NCBI RefSeq assembly: GCF_024220585.1
Contig: NZ_JAMXKF010000010.1
Location: 186,359 to 250,358, forward strand
From: Dyadobacter diqingensis
GTDB taxonomy: Bacteria > Bacteroidota > Bacteroidia > Cytophagales > Spirosomataceae
Reading direction: 5' to 3'
DNA: 64,000 bases
The translations under genes were made by a program, and so were the position numbers. A model generated the notes under the pieces. It was not told where the DNA came from. It did no database searches and worked only from the letters and a program-made list of their open reading frames with translations. Within the stretch, counting starts at the first letter, position 1. Every line of letters begins with the position of its first letter. Shown here piece by piece: positions 42,183 to 51,810 of this stretch.

Positions 42183-43283
42183 ATGAGTTTGATTAAAGAT
42201 ATCTATTCCCCTGCGTTTTATGACCGTTTCAGTGAAGTGCTTTTGCAGGTCATTCCCGCATTTGATAAGCATAGGTTTACGCAGATGATTTTTGATGAAA
42301 ATTTCAAAAACATGGAATGGAAGGAGCGAATGAAACATACGACACGGATTTTGCACGAATTTTTGCCTGGTGAATTTCCAAAAGCCGCTGTGGTCATTGA
42401 AAAAATCATTACAACACTGAGGAAGGAAAACTTCGGTGAGGACGGTCTGGCATTCATATTTTTTGCGGATTATGTAGAAACCTATGGTCTGGATGATCTG
42501 GAAAGTGCTGTGAAAGCGTTCGTGTTTATTACACAGTTTGTCAGCTGTGAATTTGCCGTACGGCCTTTTATTCTGAAATATAACGGTTTGATGATCAGTC
42601 ATATGGTGGAGTGGTCTTTGCACGAAAGTCCGAAGGTGAGAAGACTGGCAAGTGAAGGCAGCCGGCCGCGACTACCCTGGGCGATGGCACTTCCTGATCT
42701 GAAAAAAAATCCGGAAGCGATTTTACCAATTCTGGAAAATCTTAAAAATGATCCTTCGGAGTCCGTCAGAAGGAGTGTAGCGAATAGCCTGAATGATATC
42801 GCAAAGGATAATCCGCAGGTTGTGCTTGCTATTGCCGCGAGGTGGAAAGGGTTCAGCAGGGAAACCGACGGGATTATCAAACATGGAAGCCGCACTTTGC
42901 TGAAACAGGGTCATTCCGAAATTCTTAAACATTACGGCCTTGAAAGTGAAAACATAAAGGTGACGGATTTCGAAATTGTAACGCCGGAAGTGAAAATAGG
43001 GGATAATGTCTCGTTTTCATTTTCCGTATTCAATAAAAGCAGCGAAAAACAGACAGTCCGGCTGGAATATGCGGTGTATTATTTTAAATCCAACGGACAA
43101 CTCTCCAAAAAGGTTTTCAAGATCAGCGAGCGGATTTTTCAGCCTTTGGAAAAGATCGTGATGCTAAGAAAACAATCTTTTAAGCTTATTACAACACGGA
43201 AATTCTATGCCGGTCAGCACCGATTATCCGTCATTGTTAATGGTGAAGAAAAAGTCAGCGGTGTTTTTGACCTGGTCGATTAA
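42183..43283 (+). CDS. AlkC/AlkD-type DNA alkylation repair glycosylase with Ig-like domain
   Basis: From ATG 42183 the protein has 366 residues. Residues 1-250 are HEAT-like helical repeats of the DNA alkylation repair superfamily: EWSLHESPKVRRLASEGSRP, then LPWAMALPDLKKNP and NDPSESVRRSVANSLNDIAK. The segment after residue 265 (VKIGDNVSFSFSVFNKSSEK) is beta-rich and fits the C-terminal Ig-like domain of the AlkC subgroup. These enzymes remove 3-methyladenine or 3-methylcytosine type lesions from DNA. It is cytoplasmic and monocistronic. The frame is open from 42093, but the promoter position argues against that start. Confidence 0.88.
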   Translation: MSLIKDIYSPAFYDRFSEVLLQVIPAFDKHRFTQMIFDENFKNMEWKERMKHTTRILHEFLPGEFPKAAVVIEKIITTLRKENFGEDGLAFIFFADYVETYGLDDLESAVKAFVFITQFVSCEFAVRPFILKYNGLMISHMVEWSLHESPKVRRLASEGSRPRLPWAMALPDLKKNPEAILPILENLKNDPSESVRRSVANSLNDIAKDNPQVVLAIAARWKGFSRETDGIIKHGSRTLLKQGHSEILKHYGLESENIKVTDFEIVTPEVKIGDNVSFSFSVFNKSSEKQTVRLEYAVYYFKSNGQLSKKVFKISERIFQPLEKIVMLRKQSFKLITTRKFYAGQHRLSVIVNGEEKVSGVFDLVD

Positions 43284-43466
43284 AACGGGAAAATTCCGGA
43301 AGTTAAGCATGGCAGGTAGCCGATTTCACATCGTTAGCAGTCTTTTCGGTTTATTTGATATGATAATGAGTAGGTTAGTCTTCTTGTGAATTTTTACTAT
43401 TTAATTAATAACAGAAAAGTGATCATCTGTTAACTGATGCTTAACATGGTGGCCGGTTTACTGTAA

Positions 43467-43502
43467 TATATTTGACCTGAATTATATGTTTTAAAATTCA
43501 GG
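43467..43502 (+). promoter_or_regulatory. Promoter and overlapping inverted repeat before phospholipase C
   Basis: TATATTTG (43467-43474) matches the Bacteroidota -7 element. CCTGAATT (43476-43483) is inverted as AATTCAGG (43495-43502) and straddles the expected start of transcription, a position suited to an operator or a 5'-end hairpin. Confidence 0.4.
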
Positions 43503-43562
43503 CTAAATCCGGCCCGGTATTTCTTTTATATCGGTCTTGTTCTGTAAAGTATCTTAATTAAA

Positions 43563-46076
43563 ATGAATTCAAGAAGAGATTTCTTAAAAAAAGCAGCGCT
43601 TCTGTCGGGTACCGGCGCCATGGCGAATATGCTGCCTGCCGTGATCGAAAAGGCCCTGGCGATAAATCCGGAGCTTGGTAGTACCTTTTACGACGCTGAG
43701 CATATTGTGTTTTTAATGCAGGAAAACCGGTCGTTTGACCACCAGCTGGGTACCTTGCAGGGTGTGCGTGGTTACAATGATCCGCGGGCGATCACTCTGC
43801 CGAATAAGAATAAAGTATGGCTGCAAACCAATAAGGAGGGCGAAACATACGGCCCGTTCCAATTGAATGTAAAAGATACAAAAGTGGCCTGGATGGGTTC
43901 AATTCCTCATGGCTGGACCGACCAGACGGATGCCATGAACGGCGGAAAATATGACAAGTGGCTCGATGTGAAAAAGGCCCGGAATAAGGATTATGCCAAA
44001 ATTCCTTTGACGATGGGTTACTGCGACCGGAAGGATTTTCCGTTCTATTATTCCCTGGCTGATGCGTTTACCGTTTGTGATCACAATTTTTGTTCGAGCA
44101 TAACGGGTACGCACCCAAACCGTCATTACTGGATGACAGGCACGGTTCGTGAAAGGAATGAGGTGGATGCCGTGGCGCATTTATGGAACAACAGCAACTA
44201 TGAATATCCTGAACTTGGCTGGAAAACCTATCCGGAACGTCTTCAGGAGAATGGTGTTTCGTGGAAAGTTTACCAGAATGAGCTGACCATGGGTTATGGT
44301 TTGAAAGGGGAGGAGAGTGCATGGCTTAGCAATTTTGGGACCAACGTACTGGAATATTACAAGCAGTATAATGTGCGTTTGCACGAGGGTGGTATTGCCA
44401 ATTTGCAAACGAAAAAGGAAAATCTGGTTCAGCAGATTGCTGAGCTGGAAAAACAGCCTGCGGACGAAAAAGTGACGCAGCGACTTGCCGCGGCTAAAAA
44501 ACTGCTTGCGTTGATCCAAACTGCTCAGGCCCGGTTTACGACAGAAACGTATAACAACCTTTCGGAACAGGCGAAAGAACTGCATAATAAAGCGTTCATA
44601 ACCAACATTAACGACCAGTATTATCATGAACTGGAATCCTTGACATACGACGACGATGGCAAGGAGCGGGAGCTTAAAGTGCCGAAGGGAGACGTATTCC
44701 ATCAGTTTCGCGAGGATGTGAAAAACGGAACTTTACCAACCGTTTCGTGGCTGATGCCACCCGCACATTTTTCGGATCACCCGGGACAACCCTGGTTTGG
44801 CCCCTGGTATGTGAGTGAGGCTATGGAGATTTTGCTCCAAAATCCGGAAGTATGGAAGAAAACGATTTTTATCGTTACCTACGATGAAAATGACGGTTAT
44901 TTCGACCATATGGCGCCTTATGTTGTTCCCAATCCGTATAAGGAAAACACCGGAAAGGTGTCCAAAGGCATTGACCCAAAGATGGATTTTGCGACGCGTG
45001 TTCAACAAACCAATCCGTCGATGGTGGAAAGTAATATCCGGGAAGGTTCGATTGGGTTGGGTTACCGGGTGCCGATGATTATTGCTTCGCCGTGGTCACG
45101 CGGTGGGTTTGTAAACTCCGAGGTTTTTGACCATACTTCGTCTTTACAGTTTCTGGAAAACTTTTTGGAAAAGAAGTTCAACAAAAAAATCAAGGAAGAA
45201 AATATCACAGCATGGCGACGTGCCATTTGCGGCGACCTGACGTCGGTTTTTCGTCCCTATAACGGTGAGACGATCACCAAACCTGAGTTTTTGGACAGAA
45301 AGCCATTTATTGAAGGGATTCATCAGGCACGGTTCAAGGACGCGCCCAATAACTACAAGCAGTTGACGGCCTCTGAAATTGAGCAGATCAATACCAATCA
45401 TGCCGATTCTCCGTATTTCCCGAAACAGGAAAAAGGTGTACGTCCTGCCTGTCCGCTGCCTTATGAAATGTATGCACACAGCGTTTTTAACAAAGCGAAA
45501 AATAGTGTAGAACTGTCATTCAGTGCCGGTAACAAGGTTTTTGGGAATAAGGCCACGGGATCGCCGTTCCGCGTTTATGCCATGAGTCCGTTCCAAAACG
45601 ATCCGCTGAGATCATGGGATTATAGCGTGGCCGCGGGTGATATGCTGAAAGACGAGTGGAGCCTCAAAGATTTTGAGAATGGGCAGTATCATTTGCGAGT
45701 CTACGGTCCGAATGGTTTTTACAGGGAGTTTGCCGGAAATGCGCAAAATCCTTTGCTTAAAATAACGGCCAGCTACGAAGCTGCCAGACTGAACGCGGCG
45801 CGGTTAACCGGAAATGTTGTGGTGACCATAACGAATAACGATACCAAACCGCACACATTAACCCTGGTTGATAACAGCTATAAATCCGGAAACCAGCAAA
45901 AAACGATCGCTGCCAAAGGACAGGCGACGGTGGTTTTAAACCTTTCGAAAAATCATAACTGGTATGATTTCAGTGTAAAACTGAAAGGGAATGACCTCTT
46001 TGAGGAGCGTTTTGCAGGCCACGTGGAAACAGGTGTTGCCACAAAAACGGACCCGTTGATGGGTGGGATTGTTTAA
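43563..46076 (+). CDS. Phosphocholine-type phospholipase C, Tat-exported
   Basis: An 837-residue enzyme of the non-haemolytic phospholipase C/acid phosphatase superfamily. The N-terminus MNSRRDFLKKAALLSGTGAM is a twin-arginine signal. The phosphoesterase domain (about residues 40-580) has the metal motif QENRSFDHQLG, the active-site region TGTHPNRHYW near residue 181 and YDENDGYFDHM. Two C-terminal beta domains of the DUF756 type follow (NKAKNSVELSFSAGNKVFG; LTGNVVVTITNNDTKPH). It would hydrolyse phosphatidylcholine-like lipids outside the inner membrane, possibly for phosphate or choline. It is monocistronic with its own promoter and terminator. Confidence 0.94.
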   Translation: MNSRRDFLKKAALLSGTGAMANMLPAVIEKALAINPELGSTFYDAEHIVFLMQENRSFDHQLGTLQGVRGYNDPRAITLPNKNKVWLQTNKEGETYGPFQLNVKDTKVAWMGSIPHGWTDQTDAMNGGKYDKWLDVKKARNKDYAKIPLTMGYCDRKDFPFYYSLADAFTVCDHNFCSSITGTHPNRHYWMTGTVRERNEVDAVAHLWNNSNYEYPELGWKTYPERLQENGVSWKVYQNELTMGYGLKGEESAWLSNFGTNVLEYYKQYNVRLHEGGIANLQTKKENLVQQIAELEKQPADEKVTQRLAAAKKLLALIQTAQARFTTETYNNLSEQAKELHNKAFITNINDQYYHELESLTYDDDGKERELKVPKGDVFHQFREDVKNGTLPTVSWLMPPAHFSDHPGQPWFGPWYVSEAMEILLQNPEVWKKTIFIVTYDENDGYFDHMAPYVVPNPYKENTGKVSKGIDPKMDFATRVQQTNPSMVESNIREGSIGLGYRVPMIIASPWSRGGFVNSEVFDHTSSLQFLENFLEKKFNKKIKEENITAWRRAICGDLTSVFRPYNGETITKPEFLDRKPFIEGIHQARFKDAPNNYKQLTASEIEQINTNHADSPYFPKQEKGVRPACPLPYEMYAHSVFNKAKNSVELSFSAGNKVFGNKATGSPFRVYAMSPFQNDPLRSWDYSVAAGDMLKDEWSLKDFENGQYHLRVYGPNGFYREFAGNAQNPLLKITASYEAARLNAARLTGNVVVTITNNDTKPHTLTLVDNSYKSGNQQKTIAAKGQATVVLNLSKNHNWYDFSVKLKGNDLFEERFAGHVETGVATKTDPLMGGIV

Positions 46077-46111
46077 GAATATTTTAAAAAGTAAAAATAG
46101 GTAGTAATCGA

Positions 46112-46146
46112 AAAAAACGGCCGATGTTTCTTTTGGCCGGTTTTTT
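46112..46146. terminator. Bidirectional terminator after phospholipase C
   Basis: CGGCC (46118-46122) pairs with GGCCG (46135-46139), extended by A/T pairs with one mismatch. Six T follow on plus and seven A precede. It sits between convergent genes. Confidence 0.75.
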
Positions 46147-46164
46147 AGTGTTTCAAATCAGCGA

Positions 46165-47913
46165 TTATAACTTTGGCGCCGCCGGCTTAACGGGTTTATC
46201 CCAGTTGTTGGCACCGTGCGTGTTTAGCTTTCTTTTGTAAACCTTTTCATTTGCCGTGACATATAAAACATCAAAATCTTTACCACCGAATGCGACATTC
46301 GACGCTGCACCATTCGGTGTCGGGAGTATGGCGTTAACACGCCCTGTCTGATCGAGAATCTGGATTCCTGCGCGTGTGGCGACATACATTCTTCCGTCGC
46401 GGTCGCAGGTGATGCCGTCGGCCCAGGCATTTTCTTCGGTGTCACGGACATGGAGCCAGCCAAATTTTTGTTTACTTCCCAGCGTGCCATCGGCCAGAAT
46501 CTGATAAGCCCAGACCCAGTGTGAGGCAGACTCGGTCACGTAGAGTAAGGATTGGTCGGGCGAGAGCGCCAATCCATTTGCGAATAAAATTCCCTTGTCA
46601 ACTTCCGTTTTTTCTCCATTCGGACGGATCAGAAACAGGGTGGAAGGTTTGTCCTTTCCGTCGGGCGCTGTCAGATAAATATTCCCGTTATAGGCAACCG
46701 TCAAATCATTCCCGACAATATCTTTCACAACTTCCTGTTTTTTTCCATCTGGCGAAAACTTCATGACCGACAAGGTTTTCTTCGCATACTCATAGCGGTT
46801 TCCCTCTTTATCAAACTCAGTTCCGGTTGCATTCTGTGAATCTTCATTCACCATTGTCACTTTACCTTCCACGGATTTATATGTTTTTGCATTTGGAATA
46901 TCCTGAAAGAAAACCTCTCCCGATTGATTCGCTGCTGGTCCCTCGGTAAATTTGTAACCTTCTCCCACCAGCTCCCAGGTTTGTCCGGGAATCAAAATAT
47001 CTGCCAGTAACTGATTTTTTGTCGAGCCCGATTTGACAGGGGTTGGCCAGTCTTTCCATAAAAAACGCATGGCCTCAGGAAACACGGCGGTACCCTGTTT
47101 GCCGTTATGCCCGCCATCGCCCCATTGATGGCTTACCTCATATCCTGAAAAAGTCAGCGCACGCAACATGGTCTGATTGGCCATCCACCAGTCGCCCGCG
47201 TAGATGTTCAGGTCATTGCTTCCATCCTGCAAGTAAATCCGCAAAGGTTTTGGTTCATACTTTCTTACCAACGTCGGGTAACGATCCGCTCCGCGCAAAC
47301 CCACATAGGTTCCAATCGCGCTGAAAACCCTGGAAAAGGCATCTGGTCGTTCCCAGGCGGCCGTAAAGGCGCAAACAGCGCCGCTGCTGGATCCGCCGAT
47401 CGCGCGATCATTTCCATTTTTGGATAACCGGATAACACGTCCGTCACTCGTTTTCTGCTTTTCAACTTCCGGGAGAATTTCGTCGAGAATAAACCTTGCA
47501 TAGGCATCCCCGAGACCGTCGTACTCGAAACTTCTGTTGAACCGGTCGAGGGCTTCACTTCCTTCCTGCGCTTTTACTTTTCCGTGCATCACGAAAACCC
47601 CGATTGTTACCGGCATTTCCTTCCTGTGGATCAGGTTATCAAAAACGGTGGGAGCTTTCCATTGAATCCCGTCCTGATTGACGTATACGCAGGCTGGTTG
47701 GCCTGACTTATATTGAGCCGGAATATACACCCAGTACTCGCGCCAGGTACCGGGAAATATCTTCGAATTGTCAAAAGTAAATTTTAAAACTTCTCCTTTG
47801 GGCACACCTGCCTGTTCCTCAGAGGCAGGATCTGTCGGGTAATTTTCGGCAGGAGCCTGAGCAAATAGCAGTCGCGCAGAAAGTAATAATGTCAGGAGGA
47901 GAAGCTGCTTCAT
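46165..47913 (-). CDS. Secreted esterase fused to SMP-30/gluconolactonase propeller
   Basis: A 582-residue protein with a signal peptide (ends LLFAQ). Residues 40-295 form an alpha/beta-hydrolase of the esterase-D/CE1-like type: YWVYIPAQYKSGQPACVYVN, nucleophile Ser176 in GGSSSG, and a late His in WGDGGHNGKQG. Residues about 310-565 form an SMP-30/gluconolactonase propeller: GEGYKFTEGPAANQSGEVFF, FDKEGNRYEYA, FANGLALSPDQSLLYVTES and WADGITCDRDGRMYVAT. The esterase may remove acyl or feruloyl groups and the propeller may open a sugar lactone. It is monocistronic. Confidence 0.88.
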   Translation of the reverse strand: MKQLLLLTLLLSARLLFAQAPAENYPTDPASEEQAGVPKGEVLKFTFDNSKIFPGTWREYWVYIPAQYKSGQPACVYVNQDGIQWKAPTVFDNLIHRKEMPVTIGVFVMHGKVKAQEGSEALDRFNRSFEYDGLGDAYARFILDEILPEVEKQKTSDGRVIRLSKNGNDRAIGGSSSGAVCAFTAAWERPDAFSRVFSAIGTYVGLRGADRYPTLVRKYEPKPLRIYLQDGSNDLNIYAGDWWMANQTMLRALTFSGYEVSHQWGDGGHNGKQGTAVFPEAMRFLWKDWPTPVKSGSTKNQLLADILIPGQTWELVGEGYKFTEGPAANQSGEVFFQDIPNAKTYKSVEGKVTMVNEDSQNATGTEFDKEGNRYEYAKKTLSVMKFSPDGKKQEVVKDIVGNDLTVAYNGNIYLTAPDGKDKPSTLFLIRPNGEKTEVDKGILFANGLALSPDQSLLYVTESASHWVWAYQILADGTLGSKQKFGWLHVRDTEENAWADGITCDRDGRMYVATRAGIQILDQTGRVNAILPTPNGAASNVAFGGKDFDVLYVTANEKVYKRKLNTHGANNWDKPVKPAAPKL

Positions 47914-48110
47914 GTGTCTGATCGTTAGATATTTTATACTATAAATAACAATTCTCCGATATCTACTGTGCTCGGGTTTTTATCCTTTTTATGACGACCT
48001 GAATTATAGATATGACTGGTCTTGATGTAGAAAATTATTGGCCGGAAATTTTTTCTGAAAATTTTACGAAAGAAGGGTGACTTTCTGAAAAAGAGCCCGT
48101 CAAAGTCATC

Positions 48111-48162
48111 TAGTAGAAAATAATAGAAAAAATTCTATTAAAAAATAGAGTCATTTCTATTA
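48111..48162. promoter_or_regulatory. Array of TAATAGAA/TTCTATTA half-sites upstream of histidine kinase
   Basis: Half-sites: TAGTAGAA (48111), TAATAGAA (48121), TTCTATTA (48133), AATAGA (48144) and TTCTATTA (48155). The pairs 48121-48140 and 48144-48161 are perfect inverted repeats (8-bp and 6-bp arms). The spacing between repeats is close to 10 or 22 bp, that is whole helical turns. The array ends 38 bp before ATG 48200, a position suited to an activator or autoregulator. Confidence 0.5.
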
Positions 48163-48199
48163 TCAAGGTACCGGTGATGAAATTTAGTATGTGCATTCT

Positions 48200-50272
48200 A
48201 TGACAAGTTTTTATGTGGTAATAAAAAGGCACTTGTTGTCATTGATAATGTTATCCGCTGTTGTCTTTTCTTTCCTGCCTGCCACTGCACAGATAAGCGT
48301 GGAGCTGCTCCGTATTCTGCCCGATAGCTGTAAGCCCGTGCCGAAAAACAAAACACAACTGACTATCGGTGAGGAGATAAAAGTTCTGGAATTTGGCAGG
48401 AATAATGTGCCGCCGAATTTTAAAAACGAGCTCGATACAATAGCATTAAATCTGGCGAGGCAGATTCCGGGACAGCAAGGCGGTGATCAGGAGGCTGAAA
48501 TACTCAGTCATTTAACTACGTATTACGCTGCCTCCGGGAATTATGCGATGAGTATGAAATATTGTAACGACCTGCTTGACAAAGTACGCGGGAAGGGGAT
48601 GGTTAAATGGCAAAATTTAGAAGTGTCGTATGAGCGTTTCAAAGGATATTTATATTCGAATTTGGGTAACTACGAGGAGGCTGTGCGTTTTCTTTATGCC
48701 GCTTTGGAACGGTACCGGCAGAATGGTAAAACAACGGAACTTGGCCATTTGTATGCTGCTTTAAGCAGTCCTTATGAATCGCTTGGGCTGTTCAGCTATG
48801 CCATCGCTTATCAGGATAGTGCGCTGCATTATTACAGGGATATCCACAAGAAGGAGAAATACAAGGGCATTTATAAAGATGTATTGGTAAGTCGTTTTCG
48901 CATCTATCTGAAATTGTATGAAGGCGGTAATGCCACGTATCGTGAAAAGATAAAGGCGTTAGTCCGGGATGCGGCTTTGAAGAATATTCAGAATCCTGTA
49001 TTCCAAACATTCAGTGCCATTGACGCTTATTTTGCGAACGATTTTGATCTCTGTGTTTATTTGTGTGATTCGCTGATGGTTTCAAAGCCGTACAGTGCAA
49101 TGCTGGCGAAAGACATAAGTGTCATTTATCTAAGAAAATACAAAGCATTGAGTCTGATGGCTCTTGGCAGGGGAGAGGAGGCGGCAGTCATTTTTGAAAA
49201 GCTGATTTCGGATTCAAGGGATGAGAAAGGAGTAATATTACGTAAGAATGTCCCGCTTGTGAACGAAATTACAGACATTTTATACAAATATTACAAAGAG
49301 GAAAATCGTTTGGAGGAAGCCCTGGTTCATCTTGAAATCAATAAAATGACTAAGGATTCGATGGATGTTTTTAAAAACCGCGGTCATGTTTTTGAGGTAG
49401 AACAAAAATACAATTTTGTCAAAAAGGAAGCTCAGGTTAAGGATCTGCAAAGTAAAAATACGCTGAGGGGAAAGCAGCGCGACCGGGCGATAGCTATCAC
49501 GATCATTGCGTCGCTTAGTTTTGTGGTTGTTGTCATGATTTTTTATAACCGTAACAGGAAGCTGAAAATCAAAGAAATGAAGGCGGAGCAGCTATCACAA
49601 AATAAAATTGAAAAGCTCAATTTTGCCAGTCAGATCCAGATTGCTGAACTCGAAGAAAGAAACCGGCTCGTGACCAAAATCGAGCAGAAACGGATCAGCA
49701 TGGAGCTTCACGACGATTTGGCCGGGACGCTTGCCTCTGCCAAAATTCTGCTGGAACATGAAGCCAAGGCGTCTGAAAATGAGAATCAGGGGAGGCGGCT
49801 ACGGGAAATAACAAAAATTTTGGAACAGGCTTATCTCAGTGTAAGGGCGAAAAGCCATGAGTGGTTCAGGTTGTCTGAGAAGGAAGAAAAATCTTCATTT
49901 TCAGAGATCATTGAAAATGTCATGGCCAAGGCTCTGCCACAGGATTTATTTGCCCAGGAATTGCTGATAGATGACGAATCTCTGGTTGATTTATCACATC
50001 AGATTAAAATTGAATTGCTGAGAATTATTCAGGAGGCGATTACCAACATCCTGAAACATAGCAAGGCACAACGGATTAACATTATTCTTTACAAGGATGT
50101 TAAATCCGTGGTGATGCACATCCGGGATGATGGTAAAGGTTTTGATGCACAAAGTCAAAAGGAAGGCATAGGCTTGCGGTCGATTAAGCAAAGAGTATCC
50201 GGGCTCAACGGGCAAATGAATATTCAGTCCGACGCACAGGGAACGGAACTAGTGATCGAGCTGCCGGTTTAA
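48200..50272 (+). CDS. Sensor histidine kinase with TPR sensor region (HisKA_3 type)
   Basis: From ATG 48200 the protein has 690 residues (GTG 48191 would add three). Signal peptide ending PATAQ, periplasmic TPR-like helices (about residues 75-390; NLGNYEEAVRFLYAALERY), one transmembrane helix near 429-451, a coiled linker, then HisKA_3 with the phospho-acceptor His504 in MELHDDLAGTLASAK. The HATPase has EAITNILKHSKAQ, DDGKGFD and GIGLRSIKQRV. NarX/LytS-like kinases of this type pair with LuxR-type response regulators. None lies in this window, so it is an orphan here. It is convergent and abutting with the TlpA-like gene. Confidence 0.92.
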   Translation: MTSFYVVIKRHLLSLIMLSAVVFSFLPATAQISVELLRILPDSCKPVPKNKTQLTIGEEIKVLEFGRNNVPPNFKNELDTIALNLARQIPGQQGGDQEAEILSHLTTYYAASGNYAMSMKYCNDLLDKVRGKGMVKWQNLEVSYERFKGYLYSNLGNYEEAVRFLYAALERYRQNGKTTELGHLYAALSSPYESLGLFSYAIAYQDSALHYYRDIHKKEKYKGIYKDVLVSRFRIYLKLYEGGNATYREKIKALVRDAALKNIQNPVFQTFSAIDAYFANDFDLCVYLCDSLMVSKPYSAMLAKDISVIYLRKYKALSLMALGRGEEAAVIFEKLISDSRDEKGVILRKNVPLVNEITDILYKYYKEENRLEEALVHLEINKMTKDSMDVFKNRGHVFEVEQKYNFVKKEAQVKDLQSKNTLRGKQRDRAIAITIIASLSFVVVVMIFYNRNRKLKIKEMKAEQLSQNKIEKLNFASQIQIAELEERNRLVTKIEQKRISMELHDDLAGTLASAKILLEHEAKASENENQGRRLREITKILEQAYLSVRAKSHEWFRLSEKEEKSSFSEIIENVMAKALPQDLFAQELLIDDESLVDLSHQIKIELLRIIQEAITNILKHSKAQRINIILYKDVKSVVMHIRDDGKGFDAQSQKEGIGLRSIKQRVSGLNGQMNIQSDAQGTELVIELPV

Positions 50273-51430
50273 TTATTTGGTTTTCAGGTGTGCTTCCACC
50301 TTTTCTTCAATACCATCAGCGCCCGGCGAGTAACCAACCTGCCTGTCGATCAGCTGATGGTTTTCGTCAAAAAGGAGCCATACGGGAATAGATTCCAAAT
50401 GGTATTTTTTATCGAGCTTGGCGAGTGCGTTTCCGTCCTCGATTAAATATTGTTTCCAGGGCATTTGCTCTTTTATCAGTGCAGTTTGCCACTGTTTTTC
50501 ATTTTTGTCAGTCGATATACTGACGATGTTCAGGTCATTTTTGTGTTTGCCATAAAGCGACTTGATCTGTGGAATTTCCATGCGGCAGGGACCACACCAG
50601 CTTGCCCAGAAAACGACGAGATTATACTTTGCCGTTTCGTGAAGAACCGCTGCGGAGGATGCACCATCCGGTTGCTTTAAAGAAATATCATTAGGGAAAG
50701 GTGCGCCGGTTTTGTTTTCATAATCCGCATAAGCCAGAAGATTTTTGTATAGTTGCGACTTGGTGACTTCTTCGTCAAAAAGCGACAACAGATGTTTTAA
50801 TTCCTCGTCTTTCAGGTTGGCTTTACTATAATTAACGATATTCAATACGTCAAGTGAATATGCATATTGTCTGACGAGTGCGGTATTGAAGTCTCTGTTT
50901 TTTTGTGTTTGTTTTGAGGTGACTTTTAAATTCAGATGCTTAAATGCTGCCTCGCTCTGTTTGTTGATATTAAGAAATCGGAGTTCGGTAATGGTTGTGG
51001 AATCATTTATTTTAAAAATATCATAATTCTCAAATTTTGAAATGCCCTTATCCACATAGAAAAAAGACTCATGCGTATTCTTCTGGTAGGGGTTATTATA
51101 ACCAATAAGACGGTATGGGGCGTTGGGATTGCCGGACTTATACAAAATACTGGCCTGAAAGGGCACGAAGTTTTTGTCGGTTTTTACAGTAAACTGAGAT
51201 TTGCCGTTTTTTACGACGGAAGAATCCCGAAAATCGCGCGTTCCAGTATCTCCAAGATAAAGCATCTTGCCTTCCAGATGGGTATTGGGGGCCTTTAAGT
51301 CAATTGTAATAACTGCATTTTCATCTTCCCTGGGTGTAGCACATGAACACAAAATGTAAAAGGTGCTTATCAGGGCAGCTTTGGCGCATAGTTTCCGTAC
51401 TGACTGAAAATAAAGGATCGTTGTTTTCAT
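50273..51430 (-). CDS. TlpA/thioredoxin-like lipoprotein
   Basis: A 385-residue lipoprotein (lipobox FYILCSCATP). The C-terminal about 140 residues are a TlpA-like thioredoxin domain with the active site WASWCGPCRMEIPQIK and the cis-Pro segment SIPVWLLFDENHQ. The N-terminal part (about 30-230) is beta-rich then helical and resembles the DUF4369-type region of Bacteroidota TlpA proteins. It acts as a disulfide reductase at the membrane. Its stop codon abuts that of the histidine kinase with no space, so no terminator separates the two convergent transcripts. Confidence 0.9.
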   Translation of the reverse strand: MKTTILYFQSVRKLCAKAALISTFYILCSCATPREDENAVITIDLKAPNTHLEGKMLYLGDTGTRDFRDSSVVKNGKSQFTVKTDKNFVPFQASILYKSGNPNAPYRLIGYNNPYQKNTHESFFYVDKGISKFENYDIFKINDSTTITELRFLNINKQSEAAFKHLNLKVTSKQTQKNRDFNTALVRQYAYSLDVLNIVNYSKANLKDEELKHLLSLFDEEVTKSQLYKNLLAYADYENKTGAPFPNDISLKQPDGASSAAVLHETAKYNLVVFWASWCGPCRMEIPQIKSLYGKHKNDLNIVSISTDKNEKQWQTALIKEQMPWKQYLIEDGNALAKLDKKYHLESIPVWLLFDENHQLIDRQVGYSPGADGIEEKVEAHLKTK

Positions 51431-51810
51431 GGCTGATAAAGTTTAGATAAGAAGAAGAAAACGTATACTTTTCGCGTATTGATCTGTTTGAAAGTAAATA
51501 TATAATTAAATTTTATATACTACTAAGTGTACTTTAAATTTCATCAAACTTTTAATGGTCTTATTTTATCATAAAACAATACAAAGTTGAGCTAAACTGT
51601 CTGTTGAGTTCACTTCTTCTGTCCCCTGAAACTTTTGTTATCTCATCATTTGCAGAAGAAATGAATTATTAATTAACTTTGTTTTGAACTAATTGGAGAA
51701 TAAATATAATATTGTCCTTTGTGTCTTCGCAGGTACTTTCAGGTTCGGAAATACCCGCAGTGTTATTGATCTTAAAAACATGACACTATTTTGATATAAT
51801 ATTTATATAA
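51431..51810. other. AT-rich divergent intergenic region (TlpA / ECF)
   Basis: These 380 bp contain the ECF-gene promoter (51649-51681) followed by a leader of about 120 nt. The remainder is AT-rich without a supported ORF, repeat or RNA gene. Confidence 0.6.
51649..51681 (+). promoter_or_regulatory. Promoter of the second ECF sigma gene
   Basis: TTTG (51649-51652), 21 nt, TAACTTTG (51674-51681): an exact match to the Bacteroidota housekeeping promoter. The start site would be near 51689. Confidence 0.72.
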
